DNA of 64,000 bases from positions 84,139,060-84,203,059 of the forward strand of contig OU744721.1 in assembly GCA_916613615.1 (NCBI GenBank), written 5' to 3'. The notes beneath the pieces were generated by a model, which was not told the origin of the DNA, did not search any database, and worked only from the letters and a program-made list of their open reading frames with translations. Source of the DNA: Steromphala cineraria (lineage: Eukaryota > Mollusca > Gastropoda > Trochida > Trochidae). This document shows, in pieces, positions 22,115 to 32,942 of this stretch; positions within the stretch are counted from its first letter, which is position 1, and the number at the start of each line of letters is the position of its first letter. The translations under genes and the position numbers were made by a program.

Positions 22115-23361
22115 GGTATTGATAGTAGAAGCGATTCAGAAGATCTGATGCCAAATCCATCAGGCCACGGCCATTTTATACACTGGGCATGACACGCCCT
22201 CTGTTGATGCGTGTCAAAACCTTCTCAAATGTGCAGTTGCACTGATTGGCCTGGAATCCAACGCTAGGTCCTGCCACTGGATATGTCAATTACAAGGCAA
22301 TCAACATTCACTTAACTGTGTACACATGGATGACAAATATCAACCTTGCTAGCAAGCATACCTTTTCCCATTTTTGTTGATTATTCTTTTTAATTCACTG
22401 ACGGATAACTTTGCGTACTTTGAGTTAGAATGTCTGAACTTATGATAGTTACAGTAGATTGTACAAACAAACTACTCAGAGATAATCTTGGCCAAATTTG
22501 AAAATGCACATGTCAGATACCTCTTGAGTTGTACTGATTGAGTCAGACTATGTTTGTTTAACTGTCATTGTTTAACTAGAAAAAATACAGTAATATTTTT
22601 TCTCAGTGTCTGGAGAAGAAATTATTGAGTTATTAGATTTTTATCTTGGCTATGTGGTTGACTTTGAATTACAAATGGGTGTAACTGTATGAATTATATT
22701 TTGTGTTGAATTTTCATTAGCATTCAAATATTTCTGTCGAGGACTATTTCATTGACACTAAAAAATGTGTGTCTGAAGCCTTCTGTTTAAATACAAAGAG
22801 GGAAAACAGAGAAATCACAGGAATTTCAAGTCTCCAGAAAAGAAGACTTGTCTTCCGCGTTGTGTATTTAACAATTATTAGCCTTATCACAAAGAAATCT
22901 TCATACAATAGCAGTGATCTGAGAAGCCAGCGCTTGGAACTGATGTATGGGCCGAACATAACATTTTCAAATGCTGATTTTTGTTAAAGCGATTGTTACT
23001 TCCAAGATACTTTTTATTATGTTTAAAAAATTGAACTGAGTTATTATGAAGATTTTGTTCAGATCATGCTAAATTTTGTATGTTAAGTGTAGTGTGATTT
23101 TTTGGTTTAAGTAATTTTTGGAAAGATGTGTGACAAGTTAAAATCAAGACATTTGATGAATGTATTTCAAAGGGCTTATGGGCAATTACCTTTATTTTGG
23201 GGGAGGGGTGGAAGTTGGTGTGCCTTTTGCAGGTGCGAGTTTTAGTGATGTAGTGGCATTGATTCAAGTCATCTTTTGTGATATTTGTAAGCTCTGAGAA
23301 GAGCTGTTTAGTGTTGAAAACACTAGTTTGGAAGAACTGCATGTTGCATGTTCTTGAGTAT

Positions 23362-23673
23362 CTAGTATTCCATCTCTTCACTGTCATACTCCTCAGAGTC
23401 CGACTGGCTGTTGACAGACACATAGTATCTGAGTTCGGCAATCTTCTCAGCCTTTCCACAAGCATACTCGTAGTATGCATTGCGGACACCTTCAACTGTT
23501 GCCATTCTAAGTCGTAGGTTGTATCTGAATGAACGGTGGTTTTCGTTGCAAGCTTTGTCATAACGTTTCTACAGACCTTCCAAGCGGTCGTTGAGGAGGA
23601 CGACCTGTTCACATGCCTTCTTGAAGCGAGTCTCGGTCTCGTAGAGTTGAGCGTACAGGTGAAACTTCTCCAT
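23362..23673 (-). pseudogene. Array gene copy 16, nonsense at codon 35
   Basis: CAG changed to TAG at codon 35 (23569-23571), plus Arg42 to Cys, so the copy is probably dead. Stem-loop 23290-23305, TATA 23733-23739. The unit is a mosaic: it keeps left-type Asn43 and a TGCAG-related codon, but its 3' flank carries right-block markers such as TTTTTTGGTTTAAG. Confidence 0.75.
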
Positions 23674-24919
23674 GGTATTGATAGTAGAAGCGATTCAGAA
23701 GATCTGATGCCAAATCCATCAGGCCACGGCCATTTTATACACTGGCCATGGCACGCCCTCTGTTGATGCGTGTCAAAACCTTCTCAAATGTGCAGTTGCA
23801 CTGATTGGCCTGGAATCCAACGCTAGGTCCTGCCACTGGATATGTCAATTACAAGGCAATCAACATTCACTTAACTGTGTACACATGGATGACAAATATC
23901 AACCTTGCTAGCAAGCATACCTTTTCCCATTTTTGTTGATTATTCTTTTTAATTCACTGACGGATAACTTTGCGTACTTTGAGTTAGAATGTCTGAACTT
24001 ATGATAGTTACAGTAGATTGTACAGACAAACTACTCAGAGATAATCTTGGCCAAATTTGAAAATGCACATGTCAGATACCTCTTGAGTTGTACTGATTGA
24101 GTCAGACAATGTTTGTTTAACTGTCATTGTTTAACTAGAAAAAATACAGTAATAGTTTTCTCAGTGTCTGGAGAAGAAATTATTGAGTTATTAGATTTTT
24201 GTCATGGCTATGTGGTTGACTTTGAATTACAAATGGGTGTAACTGTATGAATTATATTTTGTGTTGAATTTTCATTAGCATTCAAATATTTCTGTCGAGG
24301 ACTATTTCATTGACACTAAAAAATGAATGTCTGAAGCCTTCTGTTTAAATACAAAGAGGGAAAACAGAGAAATCACAGGAATTTCAAGTCTCCAGAAAAG
24401 AAGACTTGTCTTCCGCGTTGTGTATTTAACAATTATTAGCCTTATCACAAAAAAATCTTCACACAATAGCAGTGATCTGAGAAGCCAGCGCTTGGAAATG
24501 CTGTATGGGCCGAACATAACATTTTCAAATGCTGATTTTTGTTAAAGCGATTGTTGCTTCCAAGATACTTTTTATTATGTTTAAAAAATTGAACTGAGTT
24601 ATTATGAAGATTTTGTTCAGATCATGCTAAATTGTGTATGTTAAGTGTAGTGTGATTTTTTGGTTTAAGTAATTTTTGGAAAGATGTGTGACAAGTTAAA
24701 ATCAAGACATTTGATGAATGTATTTCAAAGGGCTTATGGGCAATTACCTTTATTTTGGGGGAGGGGTGGAAGTTGGTGTGCCTTTTGCAGGTGCGAGTTT
24801 TAGTGATGTAGTGGCATTGATTCAAGTCATCTTTTGTGATATTTGTAAGCTCTGAGAAGAGCTGTTTAGTGTTGAAAACACTAGTTTGGAAGAACTGCAT
24901 GTTGCATGTTCTTGAGTAT

Positions 24920-25231
24920 CTAGTATTCCATCTCTTCACTGTCATACTCCTCAGAGTCCGCCTGGCTGTTGACAGACACATAGTATCTGAGTTCGGCAAT
25001 CTTCTCAGCCTTTCCACAAGCATACTCGTAGTATGCATTGCGGACACCTTCAACTGTTGCCATTCTAAGTCGTAGGTTGTATCTGAATGAACGGTGGTTT
25101 TCTTGGCGAGCTTTGTCATAACGTTTCTGAAGACCTTCCAAGCGGTCGTTGAGGAGGACGACCTGTTCACATGCCTTCTTGAAGCGAGTCTCGGTCTCGT
25201 AGAGTTGAGCATACAGGTGAAACTTCTCCAT
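24920..25231 (-). CDS. Array gene copy 17: 103-residue coiled-coil/acidic-tail protein
   Basis: Intact, Gln43 and Ala91. Stem-loop 24848-24863, TATA 25291-25297. The BEL retrotransposon begins 484 bp above its start codon and leaves the proximal promoter in place. Confidence 0.75.
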   Translation of the reverse strand: MEKFHLYAQLYETETRFKKACEQVVLLNDRLEGLQKRYDKARQENHRSFRYNLRLRMATVEGVRNAYYEYACGKAEKIAELRYYVSVNSQADSEEYDSEEMEY

Positions 25232-25714
25232 GGTATTGATAGTAGAAGCGATTCAGAAGATCTGATGCCAAATCCATCAGGCCACGGCCATTTTATACAC
25301 TGGGCATGACACGCCCTCTGTTGATGCGTGTCAAAACCTTCTCAAATGTGCAGTTGCACTGATTGGCCTGGAATCCAACGCTAGGTCCTGCCACTGGATA
25401 TGTCAATTACAAGGCAATCAACATTCACTTTACTGTGTACACATGGATGACAAATATCAACCTTGCTAGCAAGTATACCTTTACCCATTTTTGTTGATTA
25501 TTCTTTTTAATTCACTGACGGATAACTTTGCGTACTTTGAGTTAGAATGTCTGAACTTATGATAGTTACAGTAGATTGTACAAACAAACTACTCAGAGAT
25601 AATCTTGGCCAAATTTGAAAATGCACATGTCAGATATCTCTTGAGTTGTACTGATTGAGTCAGACAATGTTTGTTTAACTGTCATTGTTTAACTAGAAAA
25701 AATACAGTAATAGT

Positions 25715-26373
25715 TGTAGCGGAAAAAATAATTAGCCTCTTGTTGATTTTCTTTACTCAGTTTATTCCTGATCTTGGCTTGTTGTGAAATACTTGCTTCA
25801 CAATTAAATACATCCATTTGTTTAACTTGCTTGATGTTGTCCCTTAGGATTCAACAGGAAGTCAACAGGTACAAGCTGTACAAAGAAAAAAGAAGCTTGT
25901 TATAATTTAACCTGTCTAATAATAATGTTCTATCTCAAAAAACATATAAACGTTTACTTGTTACACTTTAGACTTGTTTACATTATTCAAATATGAAATA
26001 ATTACAGAATATACAAAAAACAGATTTTTCCGGATTTTAAACCAGCAACACAACATGTGCTTTTGACATAAACCTCAAATTGACTCAAAATTCTTAATTT
26101 ATCATAATGCAATTAAATTACAAATATTCTTGAGGATATATGGCAATGAAATATATGTACTTACAAAATTGTGCGGGGCTTATTCCCTACATATTTGCTT
26201 AAACATTGAAAATCAATCATGCTACCGCAGCAGCGGAACTACATCGAAGTTTACTTTTTGATTGGGCCTCGAGCGCCGATGCGCTGCGCTAATAGCTTGT
26301 CAACCCGGATCACTAACCGGGACTGATCACAAAAATAGCACATTAAATATTTGAAACTATGAATTATGTTACA
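25715..26373 (-). repeat. 3' LTR of the BEL/Pao element
   Basis: 659 bp, starting TGTAGCGG and ending GTTACA on the plus strand. AATAAA on the element strand (25761-25766), 46 bp from the LTR's outer end, is a plausible poly(A) signal. A GC-rich patch around 26268-26321 contains an inverted repeat with CCCGG/CCGGG arms in otherwise AT-rich sequence. Confidence 0.93.
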
Positions 26374-26387
26374 TTTCCCGGCCCCTT
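26374..26387 (-). other. Polypurine tract of the BEL/Pao element
   Basis: AAGGGGCCGGGAAA on the element strand, directly against the 3' LTR. This is the expected position for the plus-strand primer, although two C residues interrupt the purines. Confidence 0.6.
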
Positions 26388-26568
26388 AAATGGAAACATT
26401 TAACAATAACAACCTTCAAATAATAACATCAAAAGAAATATCTAATTGATATAATGAACATTGAAAGAAATACTCAAAGTTTGATTTTCAATAAACCACC
26501 TGCCAGTGAATAAATAAATTATCACTGATACAAAAACCTAGAATTCAGGTCACAGATTCAAGGAGACA
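26388..26568 (-). other. Untranslated stretch between gag-pol stop and polypurine tract
   Basis: About 180 bp of AT-rich sequence without a recognisable feature, the internal 3' untranslated part of the retrotransposon. Confidence 0.6.
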
Positions 26569-29500
26569 CTACTTGTGTATCGGTCTCTTCAGAACAGAGT
26601 ATTGCGTCTTCACTTCGACACACCGAACGAGTCCATCGTTTCCTGGAAATGTCCTAATGATGCGTCCTAAAGGCCATGAAAGTCTTGGAGATTGCTCGTC
26701 CATCAACAATACGATATCTCCGACTGAGATATTTATCTCAGGTGTTGTCCATTTTTGTCTCGCTTGTAGACTTGGCAAATATTCTCGGGTCCAGCGTCTC
26801 CAAAATTGGTCGGCGAGAAACTGTACATGTTTCCAACGCTTCCTGTACACGTCATGTACAGTAAACTCTCCTGGGGGTAACGATTCACTTTCACGTAACA
26901 TCAAAATGTGATTTGGTGTTAGTGCCTCCATATCTCTTGGACTGTCTGAATTGACTGTAATTGGCCTGCTATTTACAATGCTTTCAATTTCACAAAATAA
27001 GGTATTTAGTCCTTCATCTCTGAGACTTTGTGGTTCACACAACAGTGAATTCAGCACCTTCCGCACTGTTCTAATTTGGCGCTCCCACACACCTCCCATG
27101 TGTGAAGCTGACGGGGGATTAAAGGTCCACTGGATATTCTTCTGTTGCATGAAAGCCTGAATTTTAACTTTAATCCATGATTTGATAGCCAATTTTAATT
27201 CTTTATGAGCTCCCTTGAAGTTTGTGCCATTGTCGGATCTCACGAGTATTGGTTTACCTCTGCGTGCAATGAACCTCCTAAGTCCATTGATAAAAGAGTC
27301 TGTGTCCATGTTGTCCAATTTTTCTAAATGAATTGCTCTAGTGCACAAGCAGGTAAACATGCAGCCGTAACGCTTTACTTGACTCCGTCCTTGCTTGATA
27401 TAAAAAGGCCCAAAGCAATCAACCCCAACATGACTGAATGGTGGTAAGTTTTGAGTCACCCTGTCAGCTGGGAGGTCAGCCATCTTTTGACCTGACAGTT
27501 TTGCTGTAGTTTTCTTACATGTGATGCACTTTGTGAGAACTTTCTTCACAGCCTGTCTTCCACTTATTATCCAAAATTGCTCACGGATAACGGATAGCAC
27601 ATGCTCTTTACCTGAATGTCCAAGGTTTTCATGTGTCGATCGCACGACAAGAGTCACAATATGGTGTTTCTTTGGAAGAATCACTTGATGTTTATTTGAC
27701 TCAAGTATTGGGGCATTCTTAAGCCTTCCACCCACACACAAAATGTCTTCTGAATTAAGGAAAGGATCTAGCGCTTGAAGAGAACTTGACCTCTTAAGTG
27801 GTTTTCTTTGGAGAAGACAGTCTGTTTCGTCTGGAAATTCTTGAAGCTGAACATACCTGATTACAGCTTTCTCCGCTTGTTTGAGTTCCTGTACTTTGAG
27901 AGGTTCTGTTGAGATAACAGCAGATTTGTCTCCCTTGGCTCTCATTTGAAGACATTCCTTTAGTTTGAGTATCCATGCTACAATACTTCTCAACTTATGC
28001 CATGAAGAGTAGTTTTCTATCAGTCTGTCTGTGCAACTGTCTCTGGATTTAGTGTCAATCAGATTAACCGTTGTCTTCTTCAATTCTAGACTGTCACTGG
28101 GGATGTCAAATAACTCTGGTACTTTCGGCCAAAATTCTTCACTTTGCCAGAGGAAGTTTGGTCCATGTATCCACGTATCTCTCGAGGAAATCTGATCCGC
28201 ATCAACTCCACGGGAGGCATCGTCTGCCGGGTTAAGTTCTGATGGCACATGACGCCAATCTTCTGGGGAGGAAGAATTGCAGATCTGAAAAACCCTGTTT
28301 GCAACAAAAGTCTGATATCTTTGAGCAGAATTCTTGACATAATGCAGTACAATCATGCTATCGGTCCAAAATGTAGACTTCTCGATAGGTAATTTCAGCT
28401 CTGTTTGAATCATATTGTCTAACTTCACACACAGGACAGCTGCTGATAGTTCAAGTCTAGGAATTGTAATACTCTTGATTGGAGCAAGTCTAGATTTTCC
28501 TGCAAGAAAGGAAACATGTACTCTTCCTGATGCATTCACAAGTTTTAAATATGCTACAGCCCCATAACCTTTTGTTGAAGCATCCCCAAAGTGATGCAAA
28601 CTGTAGGATCTCACTTCTCCGAAATTGTCTGGCACAATGCATCGTGGCACTGAAAAACTCTCAATCGCTGGCAAGTTGTCAAGCCAAAACCTCCATTTTA
28701 CTGAATTTTCACTGGTCAAGGTAGAATCCCAGTCCTTTTTAAGCCTACACTCGTCCTGAAAAATTATCTTAGCTTGCAGTACAACCGGGCTAAGAAATCC
28801 TAGAGGGTCATACAATGAGCTGAGCACACTAATTACCCCTCTTCTTGTCACAGGCTTGTCCTTAGGTGTAAACTTGAAGACTAGTTCATCACTGTCTGTG
28901 TTCCATCTGACCCCTAGAGCCTTGTCTTCAGGTAGCTGATTACAACTGAGATCCAAATCCTTCAGATTCTTTGCTCTTTCCTGGATCGGTATTGATTCTA
29001 TGACCTCACGACTGTTACTAAGCCATTTCGTCAACTTGAAACCTCCTCTTTGTAGCAACTGACCCAGATCCTGGACTAAGTGAATTGCTTGGTCATTGGT
29101 TGGAACAGATTTTAGGCAGTCATCCACATAAAAGTTATCAGTCACAGTGTTGATCACGTCTTGATCAAAATCTTCAAGGTTGTCTAGAGCAGTCCTTCGG
29201 AGCGCATAGTTGGCACAGCTTGAACTCCATATACCTCCGAACAAGTGCGATGTCATTCTGTAAATTTCTGGTCTGCCAAATATCTCAACATTATTCCACC
29301 AAAGAAAGCGCAATGCATCCCGATGTTCTTCTGCGACTTTTACCTGGTGAAACATGGCTTCAGTATCGCTCGTAATGGCAATTTTCTCTTCTCTAAAACG
29401 CAGAAGTACTCCCAACAAAGAGCTTGTTAAGTCCGGGCCTTGAAACACCTGTGTATTCAAACTTTCCTGGCGGTACTTTGCAGAACAATCAAAAACAATA

Positions 29501-32241
29501 CGGAACTTTCCTGGTTTCTTCTCACTCGTCACAGAGTGATGTGGTAAGTACCAAGTGCGTCCCTCACTGCCTTGAATATCTAGATCTGGAACCTTCTCTG
29601 CGTAGCCCTTGTCCATTAGGTCCTGTATCCCTGCCTTGTAACTGGAAAACATGTCATCATTCTTAGTGAGCTTCCTACCTAGTGATTCTAAGCGAGATTC
29701 TGCTACACAATAGTTGTTCATCAGATTAGGCGGATCATCTTTGAAAGGGATAGGTAAATGGTAATGACCATTCTCTTTCTTCAGTGTCCTATCCCACAAC
29801 TCAACAACATTCTTATCCTGTGGGGACATCTGTAGCCCTTCATCAACTTCATGGTCCATTTCCCAAAACTTTTCCACCTGTGCTTGTAAAGAGCTGTCTG
29901 CTTGCACAAAGTTGGATACTATCTCTTGCTGAACACCCTGTCTCAACGGCCCATTAATAGCCCATCCAAAAATTGTCCTTGTTGCATAGGGTTCATTTGG
30001 TCCACCAAACCTGACGTCATTAGATGCAAGAGCTAGCGGGTTGTCCTGTCCGATAAGCAGCGAAACCTTCCCATCAACATCTGGCAATGTTATCCCCTCA
30101 AAATGTTCCCACTTATCAATATCCTTTTGAGTAACAAAGCTATCCTTTAATGAAGGCATCTCTGGAAGAATGAACACATTTGACATCTTCAATGAATATT
30201 GTTTGCTTGTATCATAGACTGTGAATGATGTCATCTTTGTCTTGGTTTGAACACTGTCTGTCAGTGTATTGATAGATAACAAAGTAGTATTTCCGTCGAC
30301 ATCCAAACGCTCAGCCAAATCTTTCGAACAGAAAGTGTTGGTACTGCCTGGATCTAGTAAGGCATGTGTCTTGATGTCACCCTGGCTTGACCTCACATAA
30401 ACTTGCACAATCGGGAGAGCAATACGACCAGAGACTCCACCGGCCCCGTGCATTCCACACACAGAGTTATGAGTTAACATAGTATCATCTGTTTGAGTAG
30501 ACATAGCAGAGCTTTTCTTAATCTTATTCTTACCATTACCACTTACCCTAGAATGGTCATGCAACAATGATGAATGCATTCTAACACAACCCCCAACTCC
30601 ACACATGCTTTGTTTGGTACAACTATATGACATATGGTTACCTGCCAAACAATTAAAACACAACCTATGCCTCATGACAAAGTCTAGTCTTTTCTGTAAT
30701 GTTTGCTGTCTCAAACTATTACAGCGATTGAGGGTATGATGCCCTGAACAGTATCTACACACACAGTCCCTTTGCTGAACAGCGTCATCCCTTCGGAGAC
30801 TCCTGTCCGGCTGCGGCCCCCCTCCTTCCTGGATGTTGAAGTTGGTTGCCGTCTTTCTGAAGCTGCTTCCATGTATAGGAGGTTTTCTTCTTGGTTCGCG
30901 CTCAAATGAATTTCCAACACCAAACACAGGATCATCTAATTCATCTGCAACAGCCTCGATAAAGCGAGCAAGGCTTTCTATTCCGGGATAATGTCCACTG
31001 TCTTTGCGATAACCAACAGCCGTTTTCCTCCATCTTGCTTGTACATGAACTGGCAACTTCTCCACTATTTTCCTCATGCGTACTTGATTGTCAATCTCAC
31101 TAATTCGACCCATGGCAGTCAGTGACACAACACAACTGCGCACCGCATCAGCATACTTTCTCATCTCAGTACCATCATTGCCTCTAAGTGCAGGACCCTC
31201 CGTCACTTTGTCAATCCAGCTCTTCGAAATAACATATTCATCTCCAAACCTCTCATGAAGAAGTCTTCTTGCTCGACTGTAGCCAAGCTCTGGATCCATC
31301 ACCACACAACAGTTGATAACCTCCAAGGCCTGTCCTGTGCAATACTGTAGTAATCTGTTGAGTTTGGCACTGTTGCTTATAGATGAATTACCAACATTAT
31401 TGTCGAAAGACCTCATAAAGTTCCAATAAGAAAGGGGATTACCATCAAAAGTGGGAAGTTCAGTCTTTGGGAGTTGCATCAATTGCAACATCTCGAGCTG
31501 AAGGTTAACTGGATCCTGAGTTTTCATTTGAGCTGTCGGAATCCACTCTGATCTGTTCGGGTCGAGGCGGAAGTTGGTATGAGGAACAGGAATGGTAGAG
31601 TCGTGTCTCGGTGTAGGTCTAGTTCCTTGATATTGTTGAGTATAAACCATGGGCTTAGTCTGGTTATCTTCGACTTCGAATCTTCGATTCTTGGCTGGTT
31701 CATCATTGTCCTTCAGCACCTTTTCTTCTGCTTCGGTTGCAGCTATTTCAACTTTCAAGTTCAGGGCCTCTTCTTGCATCTCAAGCTGTAATTGTTTCAT
31801 TTTCAGTTCTTGTTTTTCTTTCAGAGCTTCTGACTTGACGAGTAAAGCAGCTTTCTTTGCTGCAACCTTTGACCTACTTGACCTATTTGATTGTCTACTG
31901 GATGTCTGACTGGTAGAGTCTTTGGCATGCACTTGGTCACATCGCCAAAACTCAATGTCGTTCTTGAGAAGTCTCATCTTCTCTTGTACATCTTTAAGAT
32001 AATTGTCCAAGTGTTCTAACTCTAGGGCATCTTGTATCTTACACTGGATTTCAGAAACTTTCTTGACTAACTTGTCATGAGTAGAACACATTGCTTCATC
32101 TATCTCTTCAAATGTACTTCCTCTCGCTTGTAAATAATGTCTTATTCTATTTTCTGTTCTTGTGAAAGCTGACTGTAAAGCGGTTCTCTCACGCTTCAGT
32201 TGAGGAACATCCTTTTCTTCTCTCTCTTCTGATTCAGCCAT
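26569..32241 (-). CDS. gag-pol: BEL/Pao Gag-Pol polyprotein
   Basis: 1890 residues in one uninterrupted frame. In order: a charged coiled-coil N-terminus (about 1-180); a DUF1759-type Gag region (about 255-410); Cys/His zinc knuckles (about 493-560); an aspartic protease of DUF1758 type with LDPGST at 629-634; reverse transcriptase (about 905-1045) with catalytic Asp959 and YVDD at 1038-1041; a Pao/RNase H-like region with Asp1220, Glu1264 and Asp1294; integrase with an HHCC zinc-binding segment (about 1526-1576) and DDE residues Asp1608, Asp1670 and Glu1720; and a C-terminal DUF5641-like domain. The order and the LDPGST/YVDD motifs are those of BEL/Pao. All catalytic residues looked for are present, so the protein may be active. 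The start follows the 5' LTR by only about 42 bp. Confidence 0.95.
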   Translation of the reverse strand: MAESEEREEKDVPQLKRERTALQSAFTRTENRIRHYLQARGSTFEEIDEAMCSTHDKLVKKVSEIQCKIQDALELEHLDNYLKDVQEKMRLLKNDIEFWRCDQVHAKDSTSQTSSRQSNRSSRSKVAAKKAALLVKSEALKEKQELKMKQLQLEMQEEALNLKVEIAATEAEEKVLKDNDEPAKNRRFEVEDNQTKPMVYTQQYQGTRPTPRHDSTIPVPHTNFRLDPNRSEWIPTAQMKTQDPVNLQLEMLQLMQLPKTELPTFDGNPLSYWNFMRSFDNNVGNSSISNSAKLNRLLQYCTGQALEVINCCVVMDPELGYSRARRLLHERFGDEYVISKSWIDKVTEGPALRGNDGTEMRKYADAVRSCVVSLTAMGRISEIDNQVRMRKIVEKLPVHVQARWRKTAVGYRKDSGHYPGIESLARFIEAVADELDDPVFGVGNSFEREPRRKPPIHGSSFRKTATNFNIQEGGGPQPDRSLRRDDAVQQRDCVCRYCSGHHTLNRCNSLRQQTLQKRLDFVMRHRLCFNCLAGNHMSYSCTKQSMCGVGGCVRMHSSLLHDHSRVSGNGKNKIKKSSAMSTQTDDTMLTHNSVCGMHGAGGVSGRIALPIVQVYVRSSQGDIKTHALLDPGSTNTFCSKDLAERLDVDGNTTLLSINTLTDSVQTKTKMTSFTVYDTSKQYSLKMSNVFILPEMPSLKDSFVTQKDIDKWEHFEGITLPDVDGKVSLLIGQDNPLALASNDVRFGGPNEPYATRTIFGWAINGPLRQGVQQEIVSNFVQADSSLQAQVEKFWEMDHEVDEGLQMSPQDKNVVELWDRTLKKENGHYHLPIPFKDDPPNLMNNYCVAESRLESLGRKLTKNDDMFSSYKAGIQDLMDKGYAEKVPDLDIQGSEGRTWYLPHHSVTSEKKPGKFRIVFDCSAKYRQESLNTQVFQGPDLTSSLLGVLLRFREEKIAITSDTEAMFHQVKVAEEHRDALRFLWWNNVEIFGRPEIYRMTSHLFGGIWSSSCANYALRRTALDNLEDFDQDVINTVTDNFYVDDCLKSVPTNDQAIHLVQDLGQLLQRGGFKLTKWLSNSREVIESIPIQERAKNLKDLDLSCNQLPEDKALGVRWNTDSDELVFKFTPKDKPVTRRGVISVLSSLYDPLGFLSPVVLQAKIIFQDECRLKKDWDSTLTSENSVKWRFWLDNLPAIESFSVPRCIVPDNFGEVRSYSLHHFGDASTKGYGAVAYLKLVNASGRVHVSFLAGKSRLAPIKSITIPRLELSAAVLCVKLDNMIQTELKLPIEKSTFWTDSMIVLHYVKNSAQRYQTFVANRVFQICNSSSPEDWRHVPSELNPADDASRGVDADQISSRDTWIHGPNFLWQSEEFWPKVPELFDIPSDSLELKKTTVNLIDTKSRDSCTDRLIENYSSWHKLRSIVAWILKLKECLQMRAKGDKSAVISTEPLKVQELKQAEKAVIRYVQLQEFPDETDCLLQRKPLKRSSSLQALDPFLNSEDILCVGGRLKNAPILESNKHQVILPKKHHIVTLVVRSTHENLGHSGKEHVLSVIREQFWIISGRQAVKKVLTKCITCKKTTAKLSGQKMADLPADRVTQNLPPFSHVGVDCFGPFYIKQGRSQVKRYGCMFTCLCTRAIHLEKLDNMDTDSFINGLRRFIARRGKPILVRSDNGTNFKGAHKELKLAIKSWIKVKIQAFMQQKNIQWTFNPPSASHMGGVWERQIRTVRKVLNSLLCEPQSLRDEGLNTLFCEIESIVNSRPITVNSDSPRDMEALTPNHILMLRESESLPPGEFTVHDVYRKRWKHVQFLADQFWRRWTREYLPSLQARQKWTTPEINISVGDIVLLMDEQSPRLSWPLGRIIRTFPGNDGLVRCVEVKTQYSVLKRPIHK

Positions 32242-32283
32242 CTTGATATTATTTAATATAGTTCCTCAATTTCTTGTACTTTA
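32242..32283 (-). other. Short leader between 5' LTR and gag start
   Basis: 42 bp, AT-rich. The bases next to the LTR read TAAAGTACAAG on the element strand, so the usual TGG complementary to a tRNA CCA end is absent. Either the primer is internal or non-canonical, or the site has mutated. Confidence 0.5.
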
Positions 32284-32942
32284 TGTAGCGGAAAAAATAA
32301 TTAGCCTCTTATTGATTTTCTTTACTCAGTTTATTCCTGATCTTGGCTTGTTGTGAAATACTTGCTTCACAATTAAATACATCCATTTAATTAACTTGCT
32401 TGATATTGTCCCTTAGGATTCAACAGGAAGTCAACAGGTACAAGCTGTACAAAGAAAAAAGAAGCTTGTTATAATTTAACCTGTCTAATAATAATGTTCT
32501 ATCTCAAAAAACATATAAACCTTTACTTGTTACACTTTAGACTTGTTTACATTATTCAAATATGAAATAATTACAGAATATACAAAAAACAGATTTTTCC
32601 GGATTTTAAACCAGCAACACAACATGTGCTTTTGACATAAACCTCAAATTGACTCAAAATTCTTAATTTATCATAATGCAATTAAATTACAAATATTCTT
32701 GAGGATATATGGCAATGAAATATATGTACTTACAAAATTGTGCGGGGCTTATTCCCTACATATTTGCTTAAACATTGAAAATCAATCACGCTACCGCAGC
32801 AGCGGAACTACATCGAAGTTTACTTTTTGACTGGGCCTCGAGCGCCGATGCGCTGCGCTAATAGCTTGTCAACCCGGATCACTAACCGGGACTGTTCACA
32901 AAAATAGCACATTAAATATTTGAAACTATGAATTATGTTACA
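32284..32942 (-). repeat. 5' LTR of the BEL/Pao element
   Basis: 659 bp, the same length as its partner. Differences include CTTATTG for CTTGTTG, TTTAATTAAC for TTTGTTTAAC, and GACTGTTCAC for GACTGATCAC. Confidence 0.93.

Larger units (their letters stand above)
6269..25714 (-). repeat. Tandem gene array, middle segment (units 5-17)
   Basis: The array resumes after the TTAA element. Gene starts are at 7634, 9195, 10757, 11751, 13313, 14875, 16436, 17430, 18991, 20553, 22114, 23673 and 25231. The step is 1558-1562 bp, except for two 994-bp steps (7 to 8 and 11 to 12) that share one 568-bp deletion. Copies 5-15 share a Val at residue 94 wherever that codon survives in frame. Copies 16-17 return to Glu and begin to carry the nucleotide markers of the right-hand segment. 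It ends at the ATAGT target site of the BEL element. Confidence 0.97.
25715..32942 (-). mobile_element. BEL/Pao LTR retrotransposon, structurally complete
   Basis: A 7228-bp element on the minus strand with 659-bp LTRs (TG...CA), a single open gag-pol frame and a 5-bp target duplication ATAGT (25710-25714 and 32943-32947). Uninterrupted units read ACAGTAATAGTTTTTCTC here, which confirms a clean insertion. The LTRs differ at about eight positions by eye (about 1.2 percent), so the insertion is fairly recent but not brand new. No envelope-like frame is present. No primer-binding site starting with TGG is seen next to the 5' LTR. Confidence 0.95.

Noticed and set aside
27794..31909. Short frames inside the gag-pol region on both strands
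   Set aside because: All lie within the 1890-codon gag-pol in other frames and carry no recognisable domain.
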